NCBI RefSeq assembly: GCF_029910215.1
Contig: NZ_CP110395.1
Coordinates: 248,001 to 312,000 of the forward strand
Direction: 5' to 3'
Source: Paraburkholderia sp. D15
Lineage (GTDB): Bacteria > Pseudomonadota > Gammaproteobacteria > Burkholderiales > Burkholderiaceae
DNA length: 64,000 bases
Shown: piece by piece, positions 43,123-51,720 of the stretch
How positions within the stretch are numbered: position 1 is the stretch's first letter
Layout: every line of letters begins with the position of its first letter
Made by a program: the position numbers and the translations under genes
The notes under the pieces: generated by a model
What the model was told of the DNA's origin: nothing
The model's database searches: none
Seen by the model: the letters and a program-made list of their open reading frames with translations, nothing else

Positions 43123-44058
43123 ATGAAATGTCTGATAGCTCGTGTTTTCACGCTGTCACTGTGCTTACTAGGCTCCGCCGCACAGGCAGCAGGCAGCCAA
43201 TCGATCAGCGTCCCCGCAACCGCTGACCGCCCCGGCCTGGCCGGCAAAGTCTGGTATCCCTGCGCTTCAGACAGCGGCACCGCTCCCTGTCAAATCCCAG
43301 GCACCAGCACACTTCCCCTAATCGTGATCTCCCACGGCGCCGGCGGCGACGTCAACGGCCACCACGACACCGCCGAAGCCCTGGCCGACCACGGCTTCAT
43401 CGTCGCCGCGATCAACCACCCTGGCGACACCGCCCGCGACCACAGCGCGATCGGCAGTCTCCCAGCCTTACTCATCAACCGTCCATCCGACATCAAGCGC
43501 CTGATCGATTTCATGCTGAGCGACTGGCAAAACGCATCCCGAATCGACCCCCACCGCATTGGCTTCTTCGGCTTTTCCCGAGGCGCGTTGACGGGCCTCG
43601 TCCTCGCGGGCGGCCAGCCCGACATGGGAAAAATGGCGATCGAATGTCGCGCCGAACCCGACTGGGGCGTATGCCAACACCCCACACTGCCGCCACAACC
43701 GCTCCCTCGCGACCCTCGAATCCGCGCGATGGTTCTAGCCGACCCAGTCTTCGGCGCCATGTTCGTCGACGGCCTCTCCACCGTGACCCTTCCACTCCAA
43801 CTCTGGGCGAGCGAATACGGCGGCGGCGGCGTCACGCCCGCGGATGCCAAGGCAGTGGACGAAGGCCTCCCCACGAAGCCCTCGTACACCATCGTCCCGA
43901 ACGCCACGCACTACGCCTTTCTCGCGCCATGCAGCCCGGCGCTGGCGCAAGCCGTCCCGCAAATCTGCACGGACAGAACCGGCTTCGACCGCAAACAGTT
44001 CCACGAGACATTCGACGCCAGCGTCGTGACCTTCTTCGAACGAACGCTCGGCAAGTAG
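43123..44058 (+). CDS. Periplasmic alpha/beta hydrolase (dienelactone hydrolase-like)
   Basis: The 311-residue protein has a signal peptide (MKCLIARVFTLSLCLLGSAAQAAG, cut after AQA) and an alpha/beta hydrolase fold. The oxyanion region is ISHGAGGDVNG, the nucleophile Ser is in GFFGFSRGALTG, an Asp-bearing strand is MVLADPVFG, and the catalytic His is in PNATHYAFLAPC. It belongs to the group of 'predicted dienelactone hydrolases' (COG4188). It should act outside the cytoplasm on an ester or lipid; the substrate is unknown. It is transcribed towards the chemoreceptor gene, with 25 bases between the stops. Confidence 0.85.
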   Translation: MKCLIARVFTLSLCLLGSAAQAAGSQSISVPATADRPGLAGKVWYPCASDSGTAPCQIPGTSTLPLIVISHGAGGDVNGHHDTAEALADHGFIVAAINHPGDTARDHSAIGSLPALLINRPSDIKRLIDFMLSDWQNASRIDPHRIGFFGFSRGALTGLVLAGGQPDMGKMAIECRAEPDWGVCQHPTLPPQPLPRDPRIRAMVLADPVFGAMFVDGLSTVTLPLQLWASEYGGGGVTPADAKAVDEGLPTKPSYTIVPNATHYAFLAPCSPALAQAVPQICTDRTGFDRKQFHETFDASVVTFFERTLGK

Positions 44059-44083
44059 ACAGGGCGCTCGTCAGGGACGCTTC

Positions 44084-45862
44084 TCAAAACTTATCCCACC
44101 CATCCTCGCCACCAGCACCCGCACTCGCTCCCGCCAGCGCAACCATCGGCACGGCATTCGCATGCGTAACCTTCCGCGCAAAAGCCGAGGCAGAACCCGA
44201 GCCCGAACCCGCGGCCAACCCCGAACCCGCCCCGCCCGCATACCGCACCGCCTCCCTACGCGAAGCGCCGCCCGCTGAAGCAACCTCCGCCCCAGCCTCC
44301 CCCCTCGCGATCTGAAAAAACGCCACCGCCTCGTTCAGCCGTTCCCCCTGATCCTCCATCGACTTCGACGCCGCTGCCGCCTCTTCGACCAGCGCCGCAT
44401 TCTGCTGCGTCACGTTATCCATCTGCGTAATGGCGAGGTTGATCTGCTCGATCCCCCGGCTTTGCTCGGTCGATGCCGCCGCGATCTCCGCCATGATGTC
44501 CGTCACCCGCGCCACCGCCTGCGTGACCTCACTCATCGTCTTCCCGGCCTCACCGGCCAGCGCGGACCCATCGCGAATCTTCTCCACCGACGTGGTGATC
44601 AGATCCTTGATCTCCTTCGCCGCGCTCGACGACCGCTGCGCCAGACTCCGCACCTCACTCGCCACCACCGCAAACCCACGCCCTTGCTCGCCGGCGCGCG
44701 CCGCTTCAACCGCCGCATTCAGCGCAAGAATATTGGTCTGAAAAGCGATCCCTTCGATGATCCCGGTGATATCCGCGATCTTCGTCGAGCTCTCGCTGAT
44801 GTCGTGCATCGTGCTGACCACCTGCCCAACCACCTCGCTGCCTTTGTGCGCAACCGACGAAGCATTCGCCGCCAGCGTGCTGCCTTGCTGCGCGTTGTCG
44901 GCGTTCTGTTTCACCGTCGACGTCAACTCTTCCATGCTCGACGCGGTCTCCTGCAACGAAGCCGCCTGCTGCTCGGTACGCTGACTCAGATCCATATTGC
45001 CCGCCGCAATTTCCCGCGCCGCACCGGCAATGCTGTTGCTGCTGTCGCGCACCCGTCCGACGATCGCCGTCAACCGCTCGTTCATCTCGCGCAACGCGCG
45101 CAGCAGTTTGCTGGTCTCGTCGCTGCCATCCACGGTGATCCGCGTGCGCAGATCGCCCTCGGACACCGTCCGCGCGACATCGATCGCAAAACGCAGCGGT
45201 TTGGTCACCGCGCGCGTTATCGTCACGCACGCCATCACGGCCAGCGCCACCGCAATCAGGCAGATCGCGAGCAGCAGATTGCGTTGGCTCACGTAATGCG
45301 CGGCATAGTCGTTGATCATCTCTTCCTGACGGCCATGCGTGTACTCGGCGTACGCATCGGTCGAGCGGATCAGCGCGGCGAGCAGCGGCCGGCATTGTTC
45401 ATCCATCTTCACGATCGCCTCGTCGCGTTTGTTGGTCAGCGCGAGGTTGACGATGTCGGTCGCGACCGGACCGTACAGCGACTCCACCCGGTTGATCTCG
45501 GCGACGAGACTGCGGGCCTTCTCCGACGTATCCGTCGCGGACCCGATCATGTCGTTGAGCTTCTTGAGGTCGGTCTGCACGTCTTCGTGCGCGCGCAGCA
45601 CGTCGGCTTTCTCAAGTTCGAGGTCCTGAGGTTTGGTGACGAGCACGAGGTTGCGCGCGGCGATCGCGCGCCGGTCGACGGCGGTGCGCACCTGGACGGC
45701 CATGTCCGCGCGCGCGTTGATGCCGTGGACGAAGCTGGAAAAGCCATCGGTCGAATCGCTCAGCGCTTTCAGCGAAAGGCCGGAAACCACGACGACGATG
45801 ACAGATAGCATGCCGAAACCGGCAACGAGTTTGGTTTTGATAGACAGATGCTTAAGTGTCAC
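44084..45862 (-). CDS. Methyl-accepting chemotaxis protein with CheR-docking tail
   Basis: The 592-residue receptor has two membrane helices ([20 protein letters not shown] at about 12-31 and [20 protein letters not shown] at about 195-214), enclosing a four-helix-bundle sensor (4HB_MCP type). A HAMP domain follows ([16 protein letters not shown]). The signalling tip is [20 protein letters not shown]. The protein ends GWDKF, an xWxxF pentapeptide that usually tethers the CheR methyltransferase. The C-terminal Ala/Gly/Ser-rich linker before the pentapeptide is long. The ligand is not predictable. Confidence 0.93.
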   Translation of the reverse strand: MTLKHLSIKTKLVAGFGMLSVIVVVVSGLSLKALSDSTDGFSSFVHGINARADMAVQVRTAVDRRAIAARNLVLVTKPQDLELEKADVLRAHEDVQTDLKKLNDMIGSATDTSEKARSLVAEINRVESLYGPVATDIVNLALTNKRDEAIVKMDEQCRPLLAALIRSTDAYAEYTHGRQEEMINDYAAHYVSQRNLLLAICLIAVALAVMACVTITRAVTKPLRFAIDVARTVSEGDLRTRITVDGSDETSKLLRALREMNERLTAIVGRVRDSSNSIAGAAREIAAGNMDLSQRTEQQAASLQETASSMEELTSTVKQNADNAQQGSTLAANASSVAHKGSEVVGQVVSTMHDISESSTKIADITGIIEGIAFQTNILALNAAVEAARAGEQGRGFAVVASEVRSLAQRSSSAAKEIKDLITTSVEKIRDGSALAGEAGKTMSEVTQAVARVTDIMAEIAAASTEQSRGIEQINLAITQMDNVTQQNAALVEEAAAASKSMEDQGERLNEAVAFFQIARGEAGAEVASAGGASRREAVRYAGGAGSGLAAGSGSGSASAFARKVTHANAVPMVALAGASAGAGGEDGWDKF

Positions 45863-46397
45863 GATTAGTTCTCCAATAACGAAACGTTAGAAGCGTTCGC
45901 AATGGACTCTCAGGTCCGGGCATGGGAGCGTCTATGTGACCGCTTCGTACTACCAGGCGGCCCTGCGCGTTGATTTCCCCTCCTCGGTCCCGACGTGGCT
46001 CGCCGCAACGAATGGCGAGCCGGCGTCAGGCACAAAATGGGTATCCCATTTACCGGATATCGGAATACGCGGACGCGGACTTAAGGCTTATCGGGTATAT
46101 CTCTATAAGCTTGCACACGATGAGCGAAGAAGCCGTCATTTCCTAAGAAGATGAGTAAATTTAGGCATCCGGCGGGAGGTTCAATCGTCTGTTTATTGCG
46201 CTGCAAAACGAACGTTCGGGCGCGGCAGCAATGCGAAGTGCGACGGCCGGGCAAGGCGGCGTGAAAAAAGTGGCTTGAACGATTCGGATTCTGTCGTTAT
46301 GATTGAGCAATCACTCATTTAACCGGTGATCTTCCTGAGCGAAGTTCGCTGGTTGGCGCCGATAGGGCGTCACATCGTCACCCGGATTCGATTCAGC
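45863..46397. other. Intergenic region between chemoreceptor and tetR
   Basis: About 535 bases with no gene. It should hold the promoters of the divergent chemoreceptor and tetR-like genes; the only clear element is the TGAG-N6-CTCA operator-like site close to the tetR side. A stretch of alternating purine-pyrimidine around 46040-46110 is AT-richer than average. Confidence 0.4.
46302..46319. promoter_or_regulatory. Operator-like palindrome upstream of tetR
   Basis: ATTGAGCAATCACTCATT contains TGAG-N6-CTCA. Its inverted version recurs before the SDR gene (see 46987-47008), which suggests binding by the TetR-family protein encoded between the two sites. Confidence 0.55.
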
Positions 46398-46970
46398 ATG
46401 GCCCGTCCCAAAAGCGAAGACAAACGCAACGCCATCCTCGCCGCCGCCGCCGAGGTGATCGCCGAGCAGGGACTGAGCGCGCCCACCTCACGCATCGCGA
46501 AACTCGCGGGCGTCGCGGAGGGCACGTTGTTCACGTACTTCGACAATAAGGATGACTTGCTGAACGCGCTGTATCTCGACATCAAGGGCGAACTGCGCGA
46601 CCTGATGATGAGCGCGTACCCGAAGCACGCCAGCGTGAAAGAGCGGGTCCAATACGTGTGGAACAAGTTCGTCGATTGGGGCGTCGCGCAGCCGCAGAAA
46701 CGCAAGGCCATGGCGCAACTCGGCGTGTCGGAGCGGCTGACCGAACACACGCGCGCCACCGGCATGAAGTCGTTCGCCGACATCAACGGCATGATCGAGG
46801 CGAGCATCGCGAGCGGGGCGTTGCGCGATCATCCGCCGGCTTTCCGGTCGGCGATCATGAGCTCGCTCGCGGAAACCACGATGGATTTCATCGCGCGCGA
46901 ACCGGCCGAAGCGGAGCGCTATCGTCAGGCTGGCTTCGATGCGTTCTGGAACGCGATCGCGAAGCAGTAA
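46398..46970 (+). CDS. TetR-family transcriptional regulator
   Basis: The 190-residue protein has the N-terminal TetR helix-turn-helix (ILAAAAEVIAEQGLSAPT and IAKLAGVAEGTLFTYFDNKD, residues 10-50) and an all-helical ligand domain. The ATG at 46398 begins MARPKSEDKRNAIL, better than the longer frame. Copies of the same palindrome lie 80 bases before it and between it and the SDR gene, so it likely represses both itself and the SDR. The effector may be a substrate of the SDR (inference). Confidence 0.92.
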   Translation: MARPKSEDKRNAILAAAAEVIAEQGLSAPTSRIAKLAGVAEGTLFTYFDNKDDLLNALYLDIKGELRDLMMSAYPKHASVKERVQYVWNKFVDWGVAQPQKRKAMAQLGVSERLTEHTRATGMKSFADINGMIEASIASGALRDHPPAFRSAIMSSLAETTMDFIAREPAEAERYRQAGFDAFWNAIAKQ

Positions 46971-46986
46971 TTTTTTTTATCGCATT

Positions 46987-47008
46987 AATGAGTGATTACT
47001 TGCTCAAC
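46987..47008. promoter_or_regulatory. Operator-like site upstream of the SDR gene
   Basis: AATGAGTGATTACTTGCTCAA is the near-inverse of the site before tetR with four extra central bases (TGAG-N10-CTCA). It ends about 23 bases before the SDR start codon, a good position for repression. Confidence 0.55.
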
Positions 47009-47030
47009 TAACTCTCAAAAGGAGCGCATC

Positions 47031-47921
47031 ATGTCGAAGGTCTGGCTGGTTACCGGAAGTGCTCGCGGCCTCGGTCGCGAGATCGTCGAAACGGCGTTGC
47101 AGGCGGGCGAGCGGGTAATCGCCACGGCGCGCGATCCGCGAAAGCTGGCGGACCTGGTCGCGCATTACGGCGAGCAGATCCGCGCGGTCGCGCTGGACGT
47201 CACCGATGCCGCGGCGGCGCGCGCCGCCGTGCAGGCCGCCGTCGATGCGTTCGGACGTCTCGACGTGGTCGTCAACAACGCGGGTTTCGGTCATCTGGTG
47301 CCGTTCGAACAAACCACCGAGGACGATTTCCACGCGCAGATCGACACGAATTTCCACGGGGTCGTCAACGTGACGCGCGCGGCGTTGCCGGTGCTGCGCG
47401 AGCAGCGCGCTGGCCACATCATCCAGATTTCGTCGGTGGGCGGGCGCGTCGGGATGGCGGGGCTTGCCGCGTATCAGGCGGCGAAGTGGGCAGTCGGCGG
47501 CTTTACCGAAGTGCTGAGTCAGGAACTGGCGCCGTTCGGCGTGCACGTGGTCGCGCTGGAACCCGGCGGGATGAAAACCGGCTGGGGCGCGGAGGCATCC
47601 GGCGCGACGCCGGAGCTGCTGCCGGACTACGAAGCATCGGTGGGGATGGTGACCGGGATGCTGAAGGAATACCGTGGCCGCGAAGCCAGCGATATCGCGA
47701 AGGTCGCGCAGGTCGTGCTGAAGCTCGCGTATCACGACGCGCTGCCACCGCATCTGCTGCTCGGTAGTGATGCCGTGTACTTTTGCGGCGCGGGCGACAA
47801 GGCGCGCACCGAGAACGCCGAGGCATGGCGTGCGGTCAGCCTGTCGACGGATTACGCCGCGACCGGACCGGTGCCGGCGCTGCCGGCCGTCGTGAAGCAG
47901 CTTGAAGTCGAACTGCCGTAA
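47031..47921 (+). CDS. Short-chain dehydrogenase/reductase
   Basis: The 296-residue enzyme shows the classical SDR motifs: cofactor loop TGSARGLGR (residues 8-16), NNAG with VVVNNAGFGH, catalytic Ser in ISSVGGRVG, and YxxxK in YQAAKWAVGG. The Arg following the loop suggests NADP preference. It starts 11 bases after AAAGGAG. It forms a transcription unit with the tetR-like gene and shares its operator-like motif. Substrate unknown. Confidence 0.92.
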   Translation: MSKVWLVTGSARGLGREIVETALQAGERVIATARDPRKLADLVAHYGEQIRAVALDVTDAAAARAAVQAAVDAFGRLDVVVNNAGFGHLVPFEQTTEDDFHAQIDTNFHGVVNVTRAALPVLREQRAGHIIQISSVGGRVGMAGLAAYQAAKWAVGGFTEVLSQELAPFGVHVVALEPGGMKTGWGAEASGATPELLPDYEASVGMVTGMLKEYRGREASDIAKVAQVVLKLAYHDALPPHLLLGSDAVYFCGAGDKARTENAEAWRAVSLSTDYAATGPVPALPAVVKQLEVELP

Positions 47922-48052
47922 CGCGCGACTGCATTGAACGTAACAACCGTGGCATCGGCACGTACTGATCCGCCGATGCCACGCTACTCGAAACCCGAAC
48001 AATACGACCAACCCGTACACCCTCATCAACCTCCCCACCGGAGCACCGCAGC

Positions 48053-48754
48053 ATGAAGGTTCTGATTTTCGGCGCGACCGGCATGGTCGGCCAGGGCGTC
48101 TTGCGCGAATGTCTGCGCGCGCCCGACGTGGAGGCGGTCCAGACCATCGGCCGCACGCGCAGCGGTCAACTCGATCCGCGTCTGACCGAAGTGATTCAGC
48201 CGGATCTGTTCGACTACAGCGCGCTGGAAAACCAGCTGACCGGTTTCGATGCGTGTTTCTTCTGCCTCGGCATCTCGTCGGCGGGCATGACGGAGGCCGA
48301 TTACAGCCACCTCACCCACGACCTCACGCTCACCGCCGCACGCACGCTGGCCCGACTCAATCCGCGCATGACCTTCATCTACGTGTCCGGCGCGGGCACC
48401 GACAGCACCGAGCGCGGCCGCAGCATGTGGGCGCGGGTCAAGGGCCGCACCGAGAACGCGCTGCGCCAACTGCCGTTCGCGGCGGTCTATCTGTTCCGCC
48501 CGGGCGCGATCGAGCCGCTACACGGAATCCGCTCGAAAACGCGCGCCTACCGGCTCTTCTACACGTTCGCCAAACCCATCCTGCCGATCCTGCGGGCGCT
48601 TTTGCCCAACTACGTGCTGAGCACCGAGGACATCGGCCTCGCGATGCTCGAAGCCGTGCGCCACGGCGCGCCGCAGGCGGTACTCGAAACCGCCGGCATC
48701 CGCGCATTGAGCCGCACGGCGGCGCCACCCGCGCTCGATCTGCGCGCCGGTTAG
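48053..48754 (+). CDS. NAD(P)-binding epimerase-like protein
   Basis: The 233-residue protein begins with a Rossmann fold MKVLIFGATGMVGQGVLREC. ACFFCLGISSAG and TFIYVSGAGTDSTERGRSMW are typical of the atypical SDR group related to HSCARG/YwnB-type oxidoreductases. AALENQL and the C-terminal STEDIGLAML helix also fit. It is probably a redox enzyme or redox sensor. It follows the SDR gene by 131 bases and may be read with it. Confidence 0.85.
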   Translation: MKVLIFGATGMVGQGVLRECLRAPDVEAVQTIGRTRSGQLDPRLTEVIQPDLFDYSALENQLTGFDACFFCLGISSAGMTEADYSHLTHDLTLTAARTLARLNPRMTFIYVSGAGTDSTERGRSMWARVKGRTENALRQLPFAAVYLFRPGAIEPLHGIRSKTRAYRLFYTFAKPILPILRALLPNYVLSTEDIGLAMLEAVRHGAPQAVLETAGIRALSRTAAPPALDLRAG

Positions 48755-48920
48755 CGCCCCAGATTCGGCTCAAACCATAAAAACCCTGCCTGTTCAACCG
48801 TTTGACGCCCCGCCGGGTCTGGTACGCTATCTGAAAAATAGGGCGCTGACCGGATGCCGGACGCGGAATGTGGCCCACCTTCTGACGCGCGTGGGCCAGC
48901 GCAACGTTGAACGAGTCCTT

Positions 48921-50522
48921 ATGGTGACGCGCCGACCGAACATCGTGATTGCGATCAGTATCGTGCTGGCCAGCGCGATGCTGGCGATCGCCGTTTGGGT
49001 GCTCGCGCAGATGCGCGACGACGCGTTGCGCCGCGCGCAGGACTCCGTGTTCAACGTGTCGCTGCTGATCGAGCGGGACGTGTCGCGCAATCTGGAAATC
49101 TACGATCTGTCGCTGCGCGCGGTGATCGACGGTCTCAAGCAGCCGGGCGTGCTCGACCTCGATCCGGCGATTCGCCAGATGGTGCTGTTCGACGGCTCCG
49201 CCAGCGCCAAAGACCTCGGCTCGCTGCTCGTCATCGACGAAGCCGGCGACATCCTGTTCGATTCGCAATCGTCGCCGCCGCGCAAGATCAACGTGGCCGA
49301 TCGCGACTACTTCAAGGTGCAGCGCGATTCGCCCGACGTCGGCTTGTACCTCAGCCATCCGTTCATTCCGAAGATCCACGGCAAGGACGTCAGCATCGCG
49401 CTGAGCCGGCGCATTTCGAAACCGGACGGCAGCTTCGGCGGCGTGGTGGTCGGCACGATGCGGCTCACGTATTTCCGCAGCCTGTTCGCCGGCATGAATC
49501 TCGGCGCGGGTGGCTCGATGGCGCTGATGCTCAGCGACGGCACCATGCTGATGCGGCGTCCGTACGATCCGAAGATCATCGGCATCGGGCTCGCCGGCAC
49601 GGCGAACTACTCACGCTTTCTGACCCAGCCGAGCGGCGATTTCTTCGGCACGGCGGCGATCGACGGCGTCGAACGCTGGTATGCGTTCCGTCACATCGAC
49701 ATGTATCCGCTGATCCTCGACGTCGCGCTCTCCACGCAGGACATCTACGTGGAATGGCGGCGGCGCGCGTGGATCATCGGTTCGCTGATCGGCGCGCTCG
49801 ACGTCACGATCATCGCGCTGGCCGTTCTGTTCTCGCAGCAACTGCGGCGGCGTCGCGCGGCCGAGGAAGAATTGCGTGTCCTCGCACGCACCGACGGTCT
49901 CACCGGCCTGAACAATCGCCGCACGTTCGAGGAGGAGGTCGAGGCGGAGTGGCGCCGCGCGCAGCGCAACGGCTGGGCGCTGTCGATGCTGCTGATCGAC
50001 GTCGACAACTTCAAGGGCTTCAACGACCTGTACGGTCACTCGGCGGGCGATGACGCGCTCATCGCGGTCGCGCACAGCATCGCGCAGAGCATCCGGCGTC
50101 CGGGCGACGGCGCGGCGCGCTACGGCGGCGAAGAATTCGCGGTGCTGCTGCCGGATACCGACGAGGTCGGCGCGGCGCATATCGCGGAGAAAATTCGCGC
50201 GGCGATTCAGGCGCGCGAACTTCGGCACGTCGCGAGTTCGCACCATGTGCTGACGGTGAGCATCGGTCTGGCGACCATGCGCAACCAGAGCTTCGCGACG
50301 AGCCGCGCGCTCATCAATGCCGCCGACGAGGCGCTCTACGAAGCCAAGGACGCGGGCCGCAATCGCGTGATGCCGTATCGGGCGACGGTTCATACGCATA
50401 TGCATGCGCATGCGCGCGGCACGGCGAGCGTTCAAGGCGGCGCAGGCTCGACGGCCGCGTCAGAACCCGCAAACGCGCTCGCAGCGGAAGCACGCGCCGG
50501 TTCCACGTCGCGTCTCCGTTAA
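48921..50522 (+). CDS. Diguanylate cyclase with periplasmic Cache sensor
   Basis: The 533-residue protein has a first membrane helix (IVIAISIVLASAMLAIAVWVL), a periplasmic dCache-type sensor (MVLFDGSASAKDLGSLLVID, FDSQSSPPRKINVADRDYF), a second helix at about 285-310 and a C-terminal GGDEF domain. The active loop is RYGGEEFAVLLPDTD, i.e. GGEEF, which is catalytically competent. It makes c-di-GMP in response to an external ligand. An in-frame GTG at 48870 is an alternative start. The C-terminal tail is Ala/Ser-rich. Confidence 0.92.
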   Translation: MVTRRPNIVIAISIVLASAMLAIAVWVLAQMRDDALRRAQDSVFNVSLLIERDVSRNLEIYDLSLRAVIDGLKQPGVLDLDPAIRQMVLFDGSASAKDLGSLLVIDEAGDILFDSQSSPPRKINVADRDYFKVQRDSPDVGLYLSHPFIPKIHGKDVSIALSRRISKPDGSFGGVVVGTMRLTYFRSLFAGMNLGAGGSMALMLSDGTMLMRRPYDPKIIGIGLAGTANYSRFLTQPSGDFFGTAAIDGVERWYAFRHIDMYPLILDVALSTQDIYVEWRRRAWIIGSLIGALDVTIIALAVLFSQQLRRRRAAEEELRVLARTDGLTGLNNRRTFEEEVEAEWRRAQRNGWALSMLLIDVDNFKGFNDLYGHSAGDDALIAVAHSIAQSIRRPGDGAARYGGEEFAVLLPDTDEVGAAHIAEKIRAAIQARELRHVASSHHVLTVSIGLATMRNQSFATSRALINAADEALYEAKDAGRNRVMPYRATVHTHMHAHARGTASVQGGAGSTAASEPANALAAEARAGSTSRLR

Positions 50523-50540
50523 ATTTAACCCGGGTATTAT

Positions 50541-50568
50541 TTGCGGATAAATTATATCCGGGTATAAT
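50541..50568 (+). promoter_or_regulatory. Sigma-70-type promoter with embedded palindrome
   Basis: TTGCGG, a 16-bp spacer and TATAAT form a good promoter for the DUF2239 gene. The spacer contains GGATA-AATTA-TATCC, a perfect 5-bp palindrome (50545-50559), and the -10 region lies in CCGGGTATAATT, a repeat of CCGGGTATTATT 28 bases upstream. Repressor binding at the palindrome would block the polymerase. Confidence 0.65.
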
Positions 50569-50603
50569 TCGACAAACTTTCCTTCCGGGATCAGGAGTTT
50601 GTC

Positions 50604-51260
50604 GTGAGTTCACAGTCTTCCATTTCCACTTGCACGGCCTTCGAAGGGCATCGGCGGATCGCGTCGGGCGCGTTGCCGGACGTGGCGCTCGCCGTGCACG
50701 CGGTGCTCGCGCGCGGCGAACAGGCGCCGGTGCTGATTTTCGACGACGTCACGAGCCAGCCCATCGAGTTCGATTTGCGCGGCACGCCGCAAGAGATCGT
50801 CGCGCGGTTGAAGAAACAGGCCGGCGACGCGACCGATGCCAACGCGGCCCACTCCGCCGCAACGGACTCCGACACCACCACCGCCGCGACTTCCGCGGAA
50901 GATGCGCCGCGCGGCCGTGGCCGTCCGAAGCTTGGCGTGGTCGCGCGCGAAGTCACGCTGTTGCCGCGTCATTGGGACTGGTTGAACGCGCAATCGGGCG
51001 GCGCGTCGGTGGCATTGCGCAAGCTGGTCGAAGCGGCGCGCGTCGCGGGTGAGGACCGGCATCGGCAACGTGTGGCGCAGGAGGCGTCGTATCGCTTCAT
51101 GACCGCGCTCGCCGGCAACCTGCCGAACTACGAAGACGCCACGCGCGCACTCTTCGCGGACGACCGCACGCGCTTCACGCAGATCGTCGAAACATGGCCC
51201 GCGGATGTGTGCGCGTTCGCGTCACGTCTTGCCGAACGCGCATTCACCGCTAAGGCGTGA
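50604..51260 (+). CDS. DUF2239 family protein
   Basis: The 218-residue product starts at GTG with CAGGAG eight bases before it. It shows the DUF2239 layout: N-terminal TCTAFEGHRRIASGALPDVA and VLIFDDVTSQPIEFDLRGTP, an Ala/Thr/Asp linker, RGRGRPKLGVVAREVTLLPRHWDWL, which resembles AT-hook plus RHH-type segments, and a helical C terminus. The family has no established function; its layout suggests DNA binding. It is regulated by the promoter and palindrome just upstream. Confidence 0.88.
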   Translation: MSSQSSISTCTAFEGHRRIASGALPDVALAVHAVLARGEQAPVLIFDDVTSQPIEFDLRGTPQEIVARLKKQAGDATDANAAHSAATDSDTTTAATSAEDAPRGRGRPKLGVVAREVTLLPRHWDWLNAQSGGASVALRKLVEAARVAGEDRHRQRVAQEASYRFMTALAGNLPNYEDATRALFADDRTRFTQIVETWPADVCAFASRLAERAFTAKA

Positions 51261-51354
51261 AGGCTGATCGCCACATCGCCACATCGCCACCCGCGCCGCA
51301 CTCGCCCCACGTGGCGAAATGCCGCTCCTTCAAAACGCACAGACCGCACAGACG

Positions 51355-51389
51355 AAAAAAAACCGCTCACGCCGGGGAAGCGTGAGCGG
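51355..51389 (-). terminator. Intrinsic terminator on the minus strand
   Basis: Read on the minus strand, GCCGCTCACGC, a short loop and GCGTGAGCGG form a perfect 10-bp stem followed by eight T residues. On the plus strand the stem has no T-tract. It therefore ends a minus-strand transcript that starts to its right, where no gene is recognisable. Confidence 0.85.
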
Positions 51390-51595
51390 CAAGTCGGAGA
51401 GTTACAACATCGCATGCGCTTCATGGGGTGAACGCAGCCCACGCAGTCTAAGAGTCCGGTTTACCCTGATACATCAGACGAATCCCAAACGCCCGCCAAG
51501 CTCTTAAGCAGTACTGGCGGCGCATTGCGGCCTGTCCCTAGGCCAGAGTGCCGCCTTTCATCATCCTTGCCGCGTTATTCCTGTCATTTGTCTGA

Positions 51596-51622
51596 TCAAG
51601 ACTCTGTCATCGCAGCCGTAAA
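51596..51622 (+). promoter_or_regulatory. FliA (sigma-28)-like promoter of the chemoreceptor
   Basis: TCAAGACT-N11-GCCGTAAA matches the flagellar sigma-28 consensus TAAAGTTT/TCAAGTTT-N11-GCCGATAA with the exact 11-base spacing. It lies about 100 bases before the receptor start. Confidence 0.5.
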
Positions 51623-51720
51623 TGAGAAGGAGCGTCGCTGCGTAGGGCTCGTTCGCGAAATGTTTCGCGGCGGGGCGCATCGGCGAAAGCGCCTGACGCG
51701 ACCTTGGGAAGGATGAAGAG

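Larger units (their letters stand above)
51261..51720. other. Intergenic region with a minus-strand terminator and FliA-like promoter
   Basis: No protein gene is seen in these 460 bases. The left half holds a strong minus-strand terminator with no minus-strand gene to its right, hinting at a small RNA. The right half holds a flagellar-type promoter for the chemoreceptor. Confidence 0.5.

Noticed and set aside
45863..46100. FliA promoter for the first chemoreceptor
   Set aside because: A CCGATAA-like word exists on the minus strand near 46090, but there is no matching -35 element at the right distance and it lies over 200 bases from the start.
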